64,000 bases of DNA. It comes from an uncultured Clostridia bacterium. GTDB taxonomy: Bacteria; Bacillota; Clostridia; Christensenellales; Borkfalkiaceae. The first letter of the stretch is position 1; each line of letters opens with the position of its first letter. This document shows, in pieces, positions 1 to 7,926 of the stretch. Location: assembly GCA_947626575.1 (NCBI GenBank), contig CANQSR010000001.1:176247-240246 (forward strand), read 5' to 3'. A model generated the notes under the pieces. The model was not told the origin of the DNA, did not search any database, and worked only from the letters and a program-made list of their open reading frames with translations. The position numbers were made by a program, and so were the translations under genes.

Positions 1-125
1 CGGACATGGTACCCATCTCGGTGCTGTGGGGGTATCGCAGGCGTGAAGTTTTGGAGGCGGCGGGGGCGAAGCGTTTCGCGCGCAATCCCCAAGAACTTGG
101 GGAGCTGTTGGAAAAGCTATTATAA
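1..125 (+). CDS. HAD-superfamily phosphatase, C-terminal fragment
   Basis: The reading frame is open from the window edge (codons in phase with position 3) to TAA at 123-125 and encodes about 40 residues. The end reads VLWGYRRREVLEAAGAKRF followed by NPQELGELLEKLL. This matches the C-terminal end of phosphoglycolate-phosphatase-like HAD hydrolases, where a WG-F/Y-R segment and an AGA segment precede a final helix of the type PxEL. The catalytic DxDxT motif would lie upstream of the window, so the substrate cannot be inferred. It is on the same strand as the rubrerythrin gene, which has its own promoter. Confidence 0.6.
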   Translation, partial: DMVPISVLWGYRRREVLEAAGAKRFARNPQELGELLEKLL

Positions 126-176
126 CGGCGCGGCGTCCGTATCCCAAAAAAACGGCGGAAAATTTTTGTAAAGCCG

Positions 177-205
177 TTGCCTTCCGCGCTTGGGCGTGGT
201 ATAAT
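177..205 (+). promoter_or_regulatory. sigma-A type promoter of the rubrerythrin gene
   Basis: TTGCCT at 177-182 and TATAAT at 200-205 are separated by 17 bp. The gene's ribosome-binding site AGGAGG follows at 222-227. Confidence 0.75.
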
Positions 206-237
206 AAGGATAAGATTTCTTAGGAGGAGAAAACAAT

Positions 238-762
238 ATGAAGAGATGTGCTGTCTGCGGTGAGATCGTTCCCGACGATTGCGAAGTTTGCCCTGTCTGC
301 AAGGCAAGAAAGTTTGAACCCATCGAGGAGAAGGCGTTTGCCTGCGAGCATCATGTTGGCGACGGGGTCGTCGAGGACAAGGAAGTGATGGACGGCCTGC
401 GCGCCAACTTCAACGGCGAATGCTGTGAAGTGGGCATGTATCTTGCGATGGCGCGCGTTGCGGAGCGCGAGGGGTATCCCGAAATCGCCGAGGCTTACAA
501 GCGGTATGCCTATGAGGAAGCCGACCATGCGAGCAAGTTTGCCGAACTCTTGGGCGAAGTCGTCACCGATTCCACCAAGAAGAACCTCGAACTGCGTGCG
601 GCGGCCGAGGCGGGTGCATGCGAAGGAAAGCTGATGCTTGCCAAGCGCGCAAAGCAGCTCGGCTATGACGCCATCCACGATACCGTTCACGAGATGGCCA
701 AGGACGAGGCGCGCCACGGCGCGGGCTTCAAGGGTCTTTTGAAGCGTTACTTCGGCAAATAA
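238..762 (+). CDS. rubrerythrin, N-terminal rubredoxin (reverse) type
   Basis: A 174-residue protein with a rubredoxin-like iron site first (C4-x2-C7 and C18-x2-C21) and a ferritin-like four-helix domain after it. The di-iron half-sites are visible as E94-x2-H97 and E157-x2-H160, with E61/E64 and E124/E129 upstream of each. This domain order is that of reverse rubrerythrins of clostridia, which reduce hydrogen peroxide in the cytoplasm of anaerobes. The start is supported by AGGAGG ten bases upstream and by a consensus promoter. It is monocistronic, because a strong terminator follows immediately. The electron donor is not encoded nearby. Oxidative-stress regulation is likely for the family, but no operator is evident. 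Confidence 0.93.
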   Translation: MKRCAVCGEIVPDDCEVCPVCKARKFEPIEEKAFACEHHVGDGVVEDKEVMDGLRANFNGECCEVGMYLAMARVAEREGYPEIAEAYKRYAYEEADHASKFAELLGEVVTDSTKKNLELRAAAEAGACEGKLMLAKRAKQLGYDAIHDTVHEMAKDEARHGAGFKGLLKRYFGK

Positions 763-784
763 GTTTTACATAAGATCGCAAAAA

Positions 785-819
785 ACGTGGGGACAGGTTC
801 ACCTGTCCCCACGTTTTTT
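785..819 (+). terminator. intrinsic terminator after rubrerythrin
   Basis: A perfect 14-bp stem (785-798 with 801-814) closes a two-base loop and is followed by a run of T. Confidence 0.9.
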
Positions 820-835
820 CTTACGAAATCCGAGA

Positions 836-1270
836 AAAAGTCGCCTCCCCCCATTTCACAGAAATGGGGGGAGGGTAGGGTAGGGGGAAGCCTTGCTGTC
901 CCTGAAAGGGAAAGTGGCCGAATGCAATGAGGCCGAAAGGGTTTTTTATGTCATTCCGAGCGACCGAGGCTTCTACTCGTCATTCCGAGCGTAGTCGAGG
1001 AATCACCTTATTATAATAATGTGACCCTTCGGCAAGCTCAGGGTGACGGATTTACCCCCCATCACCGCCCTGCGGGCAGAGCCTCCCCCCATTTCACAGA
1101 AATGGGGGGAGGGTAGGGTAGGGGGAAGCCTCCTTGGCGCCCCCTTGAGGGGGAGCTGGCGAGGCCGTAGGCCGAGACTGAGGGGGTGGCATTCCAAATT
1201 GTATGACACCCCTTCCGTCACTCGTGTTGCTCGTGCCACCCACCCCTCAAGGGGTGGGCAAGGGAGACGG
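836..1270. repeat. intergenic palindromic repeat cluster 1
   Basis: This gap holds no gene. It contains two copies of a C-run/G-run hairpin followed by a GGGTAGGG tail (about 843-890 and 1081-1128). It also holds a TCATTCCGAGC-type palindrome (950-1010), a short element at 1020-1055 that recurs near 62355-62395, and a 130-bp imperfect palindrome (1136-1266) repeated almost identically at 3808-3932. Open frames here are repeat translations. Confidence 0.85.
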
Positions 1271-1276
1271 GCGTTG

Positions 1277-3478
1277 TCAAGCCAAGGCGGCGATGAGGAT
1301 GAACACGGCGGCGAGAAGCGCAAGGAGGATGGCGGCGATCACACTGTGGTTTACCGTCCAAAGGACAAATTTGTTCGGTAGGATACAGGCGCGTCCCTGC
1401 GCATAGCACAAACACTCATAGCGATAGGTATCCTGCTCGCGGACCGCCTGCTTGGCGTAAATATATTCTGTGCGTTGCGCATGATATTCTCTGAGCGCCG
1501 AAGGCTTCTTATAATAGAGAAATTCCAACTGTGCGTATTGTTTCAGCAATACAATGTTCCAGATGAGCGGCAGCAACAGGACCAATGTCAAACCCAATGC
1601 GACCCACCACATAGGATCCGTCCAAAGGGAATTGGATTCGTGGCTGACATCGAAAAGATATCCCGTCAGAATTATGTCCGTGAGCGCCAATGCAAAAAAG
1701 ATGCAGGAAAGGACGATTTTTGTGACAGTCCAACCTTTTTTGATGTCGCAGTGTTCTTTCCCGAAACGCGAACGCAGCGAAGCGATGAGGAAGATCAAAG
1801 TGAGTGGCACAGAGAGTATTAAATAACCGGCAAAACTACTTGAAAAATTAAGTGCCGCATTTGCCAACGCTTTATAACTATAAGGCAGACTCCCTATACT
1901 ACTCACAAGGCTGCCATTTTCGGACGCAACGACTGTGAGACAGACGGCCAGCACGGCAAAGAGCAGCGGCGAGGAGACGAGTAGCAGTTTGCGGACTTTG
2001 CATAAGCATTTCCCGAATTCATCATATTGCGGTTTTTCGGGCTTGGGCGGCCGCGGCTTTTGAACGGGCGGGGTGTATTTTGCATGCCAATTTTTGACCC
2101 GCCTCTGCTGTGCGGCGATCTCGGCGGCGACGCCGGCATTGTTTTGGAGAAGTTTTTGAAGAAGCGATCCCAAAATCGGCAGAACGAGGCTGAAAACGGA
2201 GAGCGCGAGCGGGGCCGCAACGGATGCGCCCGCCTGTAATTCGTTTGCGTTCACCTGCCCCACGAAGATGCTTGCCGTGATGAGCAACGCGAGCGAAAGA
2301 GACGCCGAGAGAACGGTGAACACGGTGTTGACGCGCGCGGACGCCTTCACCGCGAATTTTTCATGCAGCCATGCCGCGGAGAACAGCGTCATGATGATCG
2401 CAAGCGAGATGAGCGTCAGGGAGAGGTTCCTCGCCGCCGCGCCGTCCATGAGCGGCGAGGCGCTTTGGTCCTTGACGAGCGCATAGACGGAGCCGCAATC
2501 CATGACCCCCGGAAGGCTTGCCGTCGGCGCGATGTAAAAAAGGAACAGCAATAGCGAGAATGCCGCGAAGAATACGGCGGGGAGACGGGAAAGCCCGCGA
2601 TAGAAAGCTACGGGGAAATTTTTTGGAAGTCCCGCATATGCGGCGGGTTTGAGATATCCGATGTGCGCGGGCATCACGCGCACTGCCGCGATCGTGGCGG
2701 CCTCCAACACGAGATAGATGACGGAGAACGAGAGGATGAGTTCGATCGCCGCGCCTGCCTTCACCAATCCAAGCCCTTCGTCGAATTTCGCGATCTCGGC
2801 AATGACGATGGAGGAGAAGATGAGTAAAATGAGCCAAAGCGCACCGCCGATGAGGTCGCACAAGAAATAATATTTCTTGTTCCTGCCCTCCGCGATCGCC
2901 CAGAATAGGCCGAAAACGGACATGACGACGGCAATGATGAGGAGCGAGATCATCGCCCATTGCAGTTGGGCAGGAGAATCCACGGTGATATCGAGGCCTC
3001 CGCCGTCACCGCCGAAACTTCCGCCGATGCCGCCGCCGAAACTTCCGCCGATACCGCCGCCCAAGCCGCCGCCCAAGCCGCCGCCCAAGGACAATGTGAT
3101 GCCTTTGAGACATTGGTAGACGTTGCCGAAGCTCATGGGTGGTTCTCCGAGAATGGAAGGGGTGATCGCCACGGGCGCGAGGTAGAAGAGAAAGAGTGAA
3201 AGGGATAGAATAAGGAAGAGCAGGGCGGGGAGCCGCGGCAAGATAGAATAGAGCTTCTTGACGGTTGCATTTCCCTGCGCCTTGCTCTTGGCGGCGGGAG
3301 AGGCCGCGGAAGAGGCCGCGGCCGTGAAGGCATAGCCGCAGTGATTGCAGAACTTCGCGCCCCCCGATATCGTTGCGCCGCATTTGGGACAGGTTTTTTC
3401 CTCCTGCCATTGCAAACCGCAGTTGGGGCAGAAATTGCCCTCATACTCCGTTCCGCAGGAGGGGCATTGGTGTTTCAT
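1277..3478 (-). CDS. zinc-ribbon polytopic membrane protein with Gly-rich loop
   Basis: A 733-residue protein. The N terminus carries two zinc ribbons with four CxxC pairs (C5/C8, C17/C20, C30/C33, C44/C47). About twelve hydrophobic segments follow from residue 80 onward. The membrane part looks internally duplicated: RLPALLFL near residue 84 and RLPAVFFA near residue 295 each begin a similar block ending in FLFY-I/L-AP. A loop at about 130-160 is almost pure glycine with Ser/Leu/Ile, encoded by a short tandem DNA repeat. The start has GGAGGA upstream. A promoter, a structured leader and an attenuator-like hairpin precede it. The terminal codons lie just beyond a repeat element. Function is unknown; such proteins are poorly characterised in Bacillota. 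Confidence 0.85.
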   Translation of the reverse strand: MKHQCPSCGTEYEGNFCPNCGLQWQEEKTCPKCGATISGGAKFCNHCGYAFTAAASSAASPAAKSKAQGNATVKKLYSILPRLPALLFLILSLSLFLFYLAPVAITPSILGEPPMSFGNVYQCLKGITLSLGGGLGGGLGGGIGGSFGGGIGGSFGGDGGGLDITVDSPAQLQWAMISLLIIAVVMSVFGLFWAIAEGRNKKYYFLCDLIGGALWLILLIFSSIVIAEIAKFDEGLGLVKAGAAIELILSFSVIYLVLEAATIAAVRVMPAHIGYLKPAAYAGLPKNFPVAFYRGLSRLPAVFFAAFSLLLFLFYIAPTASLPGVMDCGSVYALVKDQSASPLMDGAAARNLSLTLISLAIIMTLFSAAWLHEKFAVKASARVNTVFTVLSASLSLALLITASIFVGQVNANELQAGASVAAPLALSVFSLVLPILGSLLQKLLQNNAGVAAEIAAQQRRVKNWHAKYTPPVQKPRPPKPEKPQYDEFGKCLCKVRKLLLVSSPLLFAVLAVCLTVVASENGSLVSSIGSLPYSYKALANAALNFSSSFAGYLILSVPLTLIFLIASLRSRFGKEHCDIKKGWTVTKIVLSCIFFALALTDIILTGYLFDVSHESNSLWTDPMWWVALGLTLVLLLPLIWNIVLLKQYAQLEFLYYKKPSALREYHAQRTEYIYAKQAVREQDTYRYECLCYAQGRACILPNKFVLWTVNHSVIAAILLALLAAVFILIAALA
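3000..3092. repeat. in-frame minisatellite encoding the Gly-rich loop
   Basis: Tandem units of about 12-15 bp built from ccgccgccc, read on the minus strand as Gly-Gly-Gly-Leu/Ile/Ser-Phe repeats inside the zinc-ribbon membrane protein. The array is in frame, so unit number can change without breaking the gene. Confidence 0.75.
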
Positions 3479-3519
3479 GGTTTTTCCTCCGTGAATTTAT
3501 TTACGGGCCTTCAAAGGGC

Positions 3520-3551
3520 AAAAAATAAGGACGCCCCCAACGAGGGCGCCC
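3520..3551 (-). terminator. attenuator-like hairpin in the leader of the zinc-ribbon gene
   Basis: On the minus strand, GGGCGCCC and GGGCGTCC (plus-strand 3529-3551) form a stem with one G-U pair. TTATTTTTT follows (3520-3528). It lies between the promoter and the start codon, not after a gene, which suggests conditional termination. Confidence 0.65.
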
Positions 3552-3577
3552 GCATGAGAGTACCCTCATTGCTGCGA

Positions 3578-3655
3578 CACAATTCCCGAAATAGCATATT
3601 GGAAAAAGGATACACCGATGCCAATGTATCTTGCTATTTCTAATATGGAATTGTG
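3578..3655 (-). ncRNA. structured 5' leader, candidate cis-regulatory RNA
   Basis: Three nested helices are visible: 3578-3586 with 3647-3655 (9 bp), 3588-3595 with 3633-3640 (8 bp), and 3609-3614 with 3625-3630 (6 bp). Asymmetric internal loops separate them. The element starts about 10 nt after the promoter -10 box and is followed by the attenuator-like hairpin, the usual arrangement of a riboswitch or other leader regulator. I do not recognise a known class. The tail vaguely resembles a T-box terminator but lacks the conserved T-box sequence. Confidence 0.55.
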
Positions 3656-3665
3656 CCGCGAAAAT

Positions 3666-3694
3666 ATTCTACCATAACTGCGGCGAAATTGCAA
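3666..3694 (-). promoter_or_regulatory. promoter of the zinc-ribbon membrane protein gene
   Basis: On the minus strand, TTGCAA (plus 3689-3694) and TAGAAT (plus 3666-3671) are 17 bp apart. The transcript would have a leader of about 180 nt. Confidence 0.7.
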
Positions 3695-3734
3695 GTCCGC
3701 GGCGAAATATTTTCCATCCGCAGGGAATTTTCTT

Positions 3735-4385
3735 GTTGGGGGGCATAGCCGCCTCCCCCCATTCCTGCGAATGGGGGGAGGGTAGGGTAGGGGGAAAGCC
3801 TCGGCGCCCCCTTGAGGGGGAGCTGGCGAGGCCGTAGGCCGAGACTGAGGGGGTGGCATTCCAAATTGTATGACACCCCTTCCGTCACTCGCGTTGCTCG
3901 TGCCACCCACCCCTCAAGGGGTGGGCAAGGGAATATTACACAATACTTGGTCGCAATAGGATTCTTCGCGGATGGGCAGTTCGTTGAAAGTCATGCCCGT
4001 TCGGCTCAGAATGACGGAAGGGGGCGGGCCTTGCTGTCCCCAACACGTCATCCTGACCGCAGGGAAGGATCCCAATGAACGAAGTCCGTTTGCACAACAC
4101 TTGGTCGTAATAGGATTCTTCGCGGATGGGCAGTTCGTTGAAAGGCAAGCCGCTTCGGCTCAGAATGACGTGGTAGGGGTGCGGGCGACGAGAATGCACC
4201 CCCTTCCTGTCACGGCTACGCCGTGACGTCCGTCTCACGCGGGTAGAACCCCGCGTTCGGTCAGCGTTCGCGCTACAAATGCGCTCACTCACCGCAAAAC
4301 GCCGCCCACAGCACACCGTGCTGATGTGCGAGAAATGCGTTTTGCGCCCCCTCTGGTAAAAGGGGGGAGGTAAGGGTGGGTAGCC
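3735..4385. repeat. intergenic palindromic repeat cluster 2
   Basis: No gene is seen here. It contains a C-run/G-run hairpin element (3751-3802), a second copy of the 130-bp palindrome (3808-3932), and a direct repeat of roughly 75 bp with the core ATTCTTCGCGGATGGGCAGT (near 3937-4012 and 4092-4170). Fragments of other elements continue to 4385. Confidence 0.8.
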
Positions 4386-4401
4386 AAGGGGGCCTGTATA
4401 C

Positions 4402-4480
4402 AAAAAATAGGCCCGGCATGCGAACATGCGGGCCTATCATTGGGAGAGTGAAGGGGCGGCTGGGTCCGCCCGACTTCACC
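4402..4480 (-). ncRNA. candidate small RNA, about 80 nt
   Basis: A minus-strand promoter is followed at once by hairpin 1, in which GTGAAG and GGGCGG pair with CCGCCC and CTTCAC (plus 4448-4479, loop 4460-4465, two-base bulge). An unpaired linker containing UCUCCCAA follows. The end is a strong terminator hairpin (4407-4420 with 4425-4437) with six T. No open frame of note exists inside. Promoter, two hairpins, C-rich linker and terminator within 80 nt are the build of a trans-acting sRNA. The linker is complementary to TTGGGAGA at the Shine-Dalgarno regions of clpC (7979-7986) and the degV-like gene (28475-28482). I do not recognise an RNA family. Confidence 0.6.
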
Positions 4481-4484
4481 CTAA

Positions 4485-4513
4485 ATTCTATCACGCCCCG
4501 CCTCGGAGCGCAA
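4485..4513 (-). promoter_or_regulatory. promoter of the candidate sRNA
   Basis: On the minus strand, TTGCGC (plus 4508-4513) and TAGAAT (plus 4485-4490) are 17 bp apart, with a TG extended -10. Confidence 0.65.
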
Positions 4514-4595
4514 CCTACTTTTGCGAAAGCCGCCTCTCCTATTGCGAAATCGGCGGGTAGAGTGGAAAACTTTCTCTCTACTCACGGTAGAAACG

Positions 4596-4624
4596 TTGAC
4601 AAGCCCCCCAAAAAGCGGTATAAT
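4596..4624 (+). promoter_or_regulatory. consensus promoter of the XRE-mcsAB-clpC operon
   Basis: TTGACA at 4596-4601 and TATAAT at 4619-4624 with a 17-bp spacer form a full consensus. The start codon at 4631 lies only 6 bases after the -10 box, so the mRNA is probably leaderless. No CtsR heptad repeat is visible around it. Confidence 0.85.
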
Positions 4625-4630
4625 GGGGCC

Positions 4631-5245
4631 ATGGAAGAAGAAAATCTCGCCCGCATCATCGGCACCAACATCATGCGCCTCCGTAAACTTACGAATATGA
4701 CGCAACTCGAACTCGCCGATAAACTTGGGTATTCCGATAAGTCCGTTTCCAAATGGGAACAGGGGAACGGCATCCCCGACGTGCGCACGCTCTTGCAGAT
4801 CGCAGAGTGCTTCAACGTCAACCTCGACGACCTCGTGCGCGAACATTCGGAAAAACCCGTCATGCCCAAAAAGACGCGTGGTTTGCGCCGCCTCATCATC
4901 ATTTTGCTCTCGGTGGGGCTGTGCTGGCTGGTGGCCGTCGTCTGTTTCGTCCTCGGCGGCATCATCTCCCCCGGCCTCAGCTACCTGTGGCTCGCCTTTG
5001 TGTATGCCGTACCCGCATCCGCCATCGTCATCCTCGTTTTCAGCTGTATCTGGCGGTATAAGCTCTACCGTATCCTCAGCCTCTCCGTCCTCATCTGGAC
5101 GGTACTCGCTTGCATCTACCTCACAGTCGTTGCCGCACACGGAGACCATCCCACGCTTTGGCTGATTTTCCTCATCGGGATCCCGCTCCAACTCCTCGCC
5201 CTGTTCTTCTTCGTCTGGTGGAAGAGGGCGGGGACGGACAAATGA
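4631..5245 (+). CDS. XRE-family regulator with C-terminal membrane domain
   Basis: A 204-residue protein. A Cro/CI-type HTH occupies residues 8-66, with the hallmark order TQLELADKLG then SVSKWEQG then PDVRTLLQIAE. About four hydrophobic segments follow from residue 82 to the end, so it is probably a membrane-tethered repressor. The start ATG at 4631 sits 6 bases after a consensus -10 box, and no ribosome-binding site fits. Upstream in-frame starts would place coding sequence across the promoter and sRNA. It heads the operon with the next membrane protein, mcsA, mcsB and clpC, occupying the place ctsR normally has. A role in controlling that operon is inference. Confidence 0.85.
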   Translation: MEEENLARIIGTNIMRLRKLTNMTQLELADKLGYSDKSVSKWEQGNGIPDVRTLLQIAECFNVNLDDLVREHSEKPVMPKKTRGLRRLIIILLSVGLCWLVAVVCFVLGGIISPGLSYLWLAFVYAVPASAIVILVFSCIWRYKLYRILSLSVLIWTVLACIYLTVVAAHGDHPTLWLIFLIGIPLQLLALFFFVWWKRAGTDK

Positions 5246-5293
5246 CCTCAGCGGCGCATAGTTTTGCGGCCACTGACATGAAACGGAGGCACC

Positions 5294-6364
5294 ATGTCCG
5301 AAAAGTACCCCTTTGATACGTCTATTCCGACCTCTTCGGAAGAACAACAAAAGCGCGCCCGCGCCCTTGCCATCGTCAATACGTTTGCGGGGGCAAGCGC
5401 GTTTGCGCTCGCCATTTTCGCTATTTTGGCGCTCGTCGGCATCGTCGTGATCCTCTTCGTCTATGAATTCGGGAAGATGGATCTTAGGCTCTTTGTCATC
5501 CTGCTCGGCTCCTTTGCGGGCGGAACGGTCGCCTTCGCGCTCGCGGCCTTCTTTCTCATGCGCCTTTCGGGGCGGATCGAGAAGCGTCGGCTGGATTTTC
5601 TCGAACGGTGCGATTCCCCTGAGAGCTTCTTTGTGGGCGAAGGGACGCTCGCGACCTTCACCCCGTCGGGCATTCTTCTTCATGCGGAAAAGGGTCCCTC
5701 CGTCGAGGTGCCTTATCGCGATATCCGCTTCTTTTCCATCTGTTCGCGCAAGCGTGCGCGGGAGGAAGGGGAGTGGTCGGTCGTGATCGAAGTTCCCGCG
5801 TCCTACCTCGCAAAAGATAAGATGGGTGCGGGAAAATCGGCGGCGCTCATCCAAACGGAGGCGAAACCGCGCCTTGCGGAAGCCATCGCCGCGCACGGCC
5901 TCACGCTGCTCGGCGAACAACGCCCCGAAGGCCCGTTGCCCAAGAAACGCTTCACGGCCAAAAGGATGTTCTTCCTGCCCGACGCCAAACTCAAACGGCG
6001 CGCCGTCTTTCTCTGTGCGGGGGGCGCAGTCCTCGCCGTCGCGGGCATCGGCGTCGCCTTTTGGGAGATCTGGGCGGGCGTCATCCTCTGTTTCTTCGGG
6101 CTTTTGCTGTTGGCCCGCAGTATTTTCAGCCTCGTGCGTTCGCGGGGCGTCCTCGCGTTTTACGAAGAGGGCATCTATTGGACGGCGGCGGGCCGTACGG
6201 ATAGCTTATTCCTCAAATGGGAGGAGATCGAAAGCCTTTCCCGCGGCGAGCGCGAGGGCTTAGGCCTCATCGCCGCCAAATGCGCATACGGGGAATACCA
6301 TTTCCCCTGCCCGCGCGGCGCATGGGAATTTTTGCAGGAAACTTTTCCCGGAAAGCTCCGCTGA
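5294..6364 (+). CDS. uncharacterised four-TM protein
   Basis: A 356-residue protein with a hydrophobic hairpin near residues 30-92 and a second near 236-278. Each is followed by a soluble, beta-rich region resembling small bacterial membrane-anchored PH-like domains (PYRDIRFFSI after the first, LKWEEIESLSRG after the second). The two halves look like a duplication of one hairpin-plus-domain unit. The start has GGAGG at 5285-5289. It is 48 bp after the XRE gene and 30 bp before mcsA, in the same operon. No enzyme motif is visible, so the function is unknown. Confidence 0.8.
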   Translation: MSEKYPFDTSIPTSSEEQQKRARALAIVNTFAGASAFALAIFAILALVGIVVILFVYEFGKMDLRLFVILLGSFAGGTVAFALAAFFLMRLSGRIEKRRLDFLERCDSPESFFVGEGTLATFTPSGILLHAEKGPSVEVPYRDIRFFSICSRKRAREEGEWSVVIEVPASYLAKDKMGAGKSAALIQTEAKPRLAEAIAAHGLTLLGEQRPEGPLPKKRFTAKRMFFLPDAKLKRRAVFLCAGGAVLAVAGIGVAFWEIWAGVILCFFGLLLLARSIFSLVRSRGVLAFYEEGIYWTAAGRTDSLFLKWEEIESLSRGEREGLGLIAAKCAYGEYHFPCPRGAWEFLQETFPGKLR

Positions 6365-6394
6365 ACCATACGGCTCAGGCGGACGGAGGCAGAC

Positions 6395-6883
6395 ATGCGT
6401 TGCAATGTATGCGGAAGCGACAGCGCAAAAATTTATAAGCGTACGGCAGACGGACGGGAGATCACGCTCACCGTCTGTCCTGCATGTTATCGCAAACTCT
6501 ATCCCGATGACGGCGCGGGAGATTTTTTCACGTCCTTCATGGGGCGGGCGAAGGGCAGTAAGGCCTGCGAAGGCTGCGGCACGACGCTCGAAGAGTTCCG
6601 CCACACTGGCCTCGTGGGGTGCGCCTACTGTTATACGGCCTTCCGCGAACAGCTGCTCCCCACCATCCGCTATGTGCAGGGGCGGCTCCAACACGAGGGG
6701 AAGGCGCCGAGCGGCGCCGCCGACGAAAATTACGATACCGTCCGCGAACTCGTCCACGAGCAGGAAGCGCTGAGGAGCGGTCTGAAAGCCGCGGAGCGGG
6801 AAGGGGACGCCGTGCGCGTGAAGGAACTCCGCGCGCGGCTCGACGCGGTAAACCGCCGCCTTTACGGCGGGGAGGGGACTTGA
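6395..6883 (+). CDS. mcsA: McsA, activator of the McsB protein-arginine kinase
   Basis: A 162-residue protein with four CxxC zinc pairs (C3/C6, C28/C31, C58/C61, C76/C79) and a C-terminal helical UVR-like segment (about 112-156). This is the architecture of McsA in Bacillota. McsA stimulates McsB and links it to ClpC-dependent degradation of arginine-phosphorylated proteins. GGAGG precedes the ATG. The stop overlaps the mcsB start by ATGA, which implies translational coupling. The usual upstream partner ctsR is absent. Confidence 0.93.
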   Translation: MRCNVCGSDSAKIYKRTADGREITLTVCPACYRKLYPDDGAGDFFTSFMGRAKGSKACEGCGTTLEEFRHTGLVGCAYCYTAFREQLLPTIRYVQGRLQHEGKAPSGAADENYDTVRELVHEQEALRSGLKAAEREGDAVRVKELRARLDAVNRRLYGGEGT

Positions 6884-7926
6884 TGCAACAGGCCGATTAT
6901 GAGAGCGTAGCCGTTTCCACCCGCATACGGCTCGCGCGCAACTTTCAGGATTATCCCTTTCCGGGGCGGCTCATCAAGGATACCCATGCCCAAGAGCAGG
7001 CCAGCGAGATCATCCGTCTCATCGCGGCGGAACTCACGAGCATGGAGGATTTCGAACTCTTCGAGATGGCGGATATCCCCGATGAAACCGCTGCCTTCCT
7101 CACCGAGCGGTATCTCATTTCCCGCGATCTCATGCGGCACCGCGCCATCTCGGCGGCGCTCATCTCCCTCGATGAAAACATCTCCGTCATGATCAACGAG
7201 GAGGACCACGTCCGCGAGCAGTACTTCATGAAGGGCTTCGATCTGCCGCGCGCATACGAGCGCATCTCCGGCATCGACGACATCATTTCCGATTCCATTC
7301 CCTTTGCATACGATAAAGAGTTGGGATATCTCACGGCCTGCCCTTCCAACCTCGGCACGGGGCTTCGCGCCTCCGTGATGCTCTTTTTGCCCGCCCTTGC
7401 GCGGCGCGGACTCATGAAAAAGCTCATCTCCACGCTCACCCGCCTCGGACTTGCGGTGCGCGGCGTGTTCGGCGAGGGGAGCGGCGCGGACGGCGACCTC
7501 TTTCAGGTCAGCAACGAAGTCACGCTCGGCCTCTCCGAGGAGGAAGTCCTCTTCGGCGTCGGGCAGGCGGTGAGCGTCATCGTGGAGGCGGAACTTTTGG
7601 AGCGCGAACGCATGATGGCCGAGGAGGGCATGGCCCTCAAAGACAGGCTACGCCGTTCGCTGGGCATCCTGCTCAGCTGTTCGCTCCTCGGCCAGCAAGA
7701 GCTTACCCGCCGCATCGCGGACTTGAAGCTCGGCGTGGCGCTCGGCTTCTTCGGGACGGAAGCGGGGGAGGATACCCGCCTTAGGACGCTCGACGCGCTC
7801 GCCGTGGATCTGCGCCCCGCCAGCATGGACCGCCTCGCAAAGCGCAAGCTCACCGAGGAAGAGGGGCTTGTTTTCCGCGCCAACTATGTGCGCAAGAACG
7901 TCGGCGCCATGCACCTGATCCTGTAA
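6883..7926 (+). CDS. mcsB: McsB, protein-arginine kinase
   Basis: A 347-residue guanido-kinase-fold protein that phosphorylates arginines on misfolded proteins and marks them for ClpC-ClpP. Visible family motifs are VSTRIRLARNF near the N terminus (nucleotide binding), INEEDHVREQ (acidic substrate side) and TACPSNLGTGLRASVML (active-site cysteine loop). Length is normal for the family. The ATG at 6883 overlaps the mcsA stop. A frame reading further upstream lies inside mcsA and is not the start. A perfect 16-bp palindrome spans its stop codon. Confidence 0.95.
   Translation: MQQADYESVAVSTRIRLARNFQDYPFPGRLIKDTHAQEQASEIIRLIAAELTSMEDFELFEMADIPDETAAFLTERYLISRDLMRHRAISAALISLDENISVMINEEDHVREQYFMKGFDLPRAYERISGIDDIISDSIPFAYDKELGYLTACPSNLGTGLRASVMLFLPALARRGLMKKLISTLTRLGLAVRGVFGEGSGADGDLFQVSNEVTLGLSEEEVLFGVGQAVSVIVEAELLERERMMAEEGMALKDRLRRSLGILLSCSLLGQQELTRRIADLKLGVALGFFGTEAGEDTRLRTLDALAVDLRPASMDRLAKRKLTEEEGLVFRANYVRKNVGAMHLIL

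Noticed and set aside
1043..1415. Several 65-112 residue open frames between rubrerythrin and the zinc-ribbon gene
   Set aside because: They translate the palindromic repeats (runs such as VARATRVTEG appear again at 3640-3910 and 13477-13943) and lack ribosome sites.
3515..3600. T-box riboswitch before the zinc-ribbon gene
   Set aside because: The tail looks superficially similar, but the conserved T-box AGGGTGGTACCGCG sequence and a specifier-bearing stem I are not present.
4402..4480. Identifying the small RNA as SRP RNA or 6S RNA
   Set aside because: It lacks the SRP GGAA-tetraloop domain and is far too short for 6S RNA.
4376..4630. Upstream extension of the XRE protein to 289 residues
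   Set aside because: It would run across the sRNA terminator, the sRNA promoter and the consensus promoter of the gene itself.
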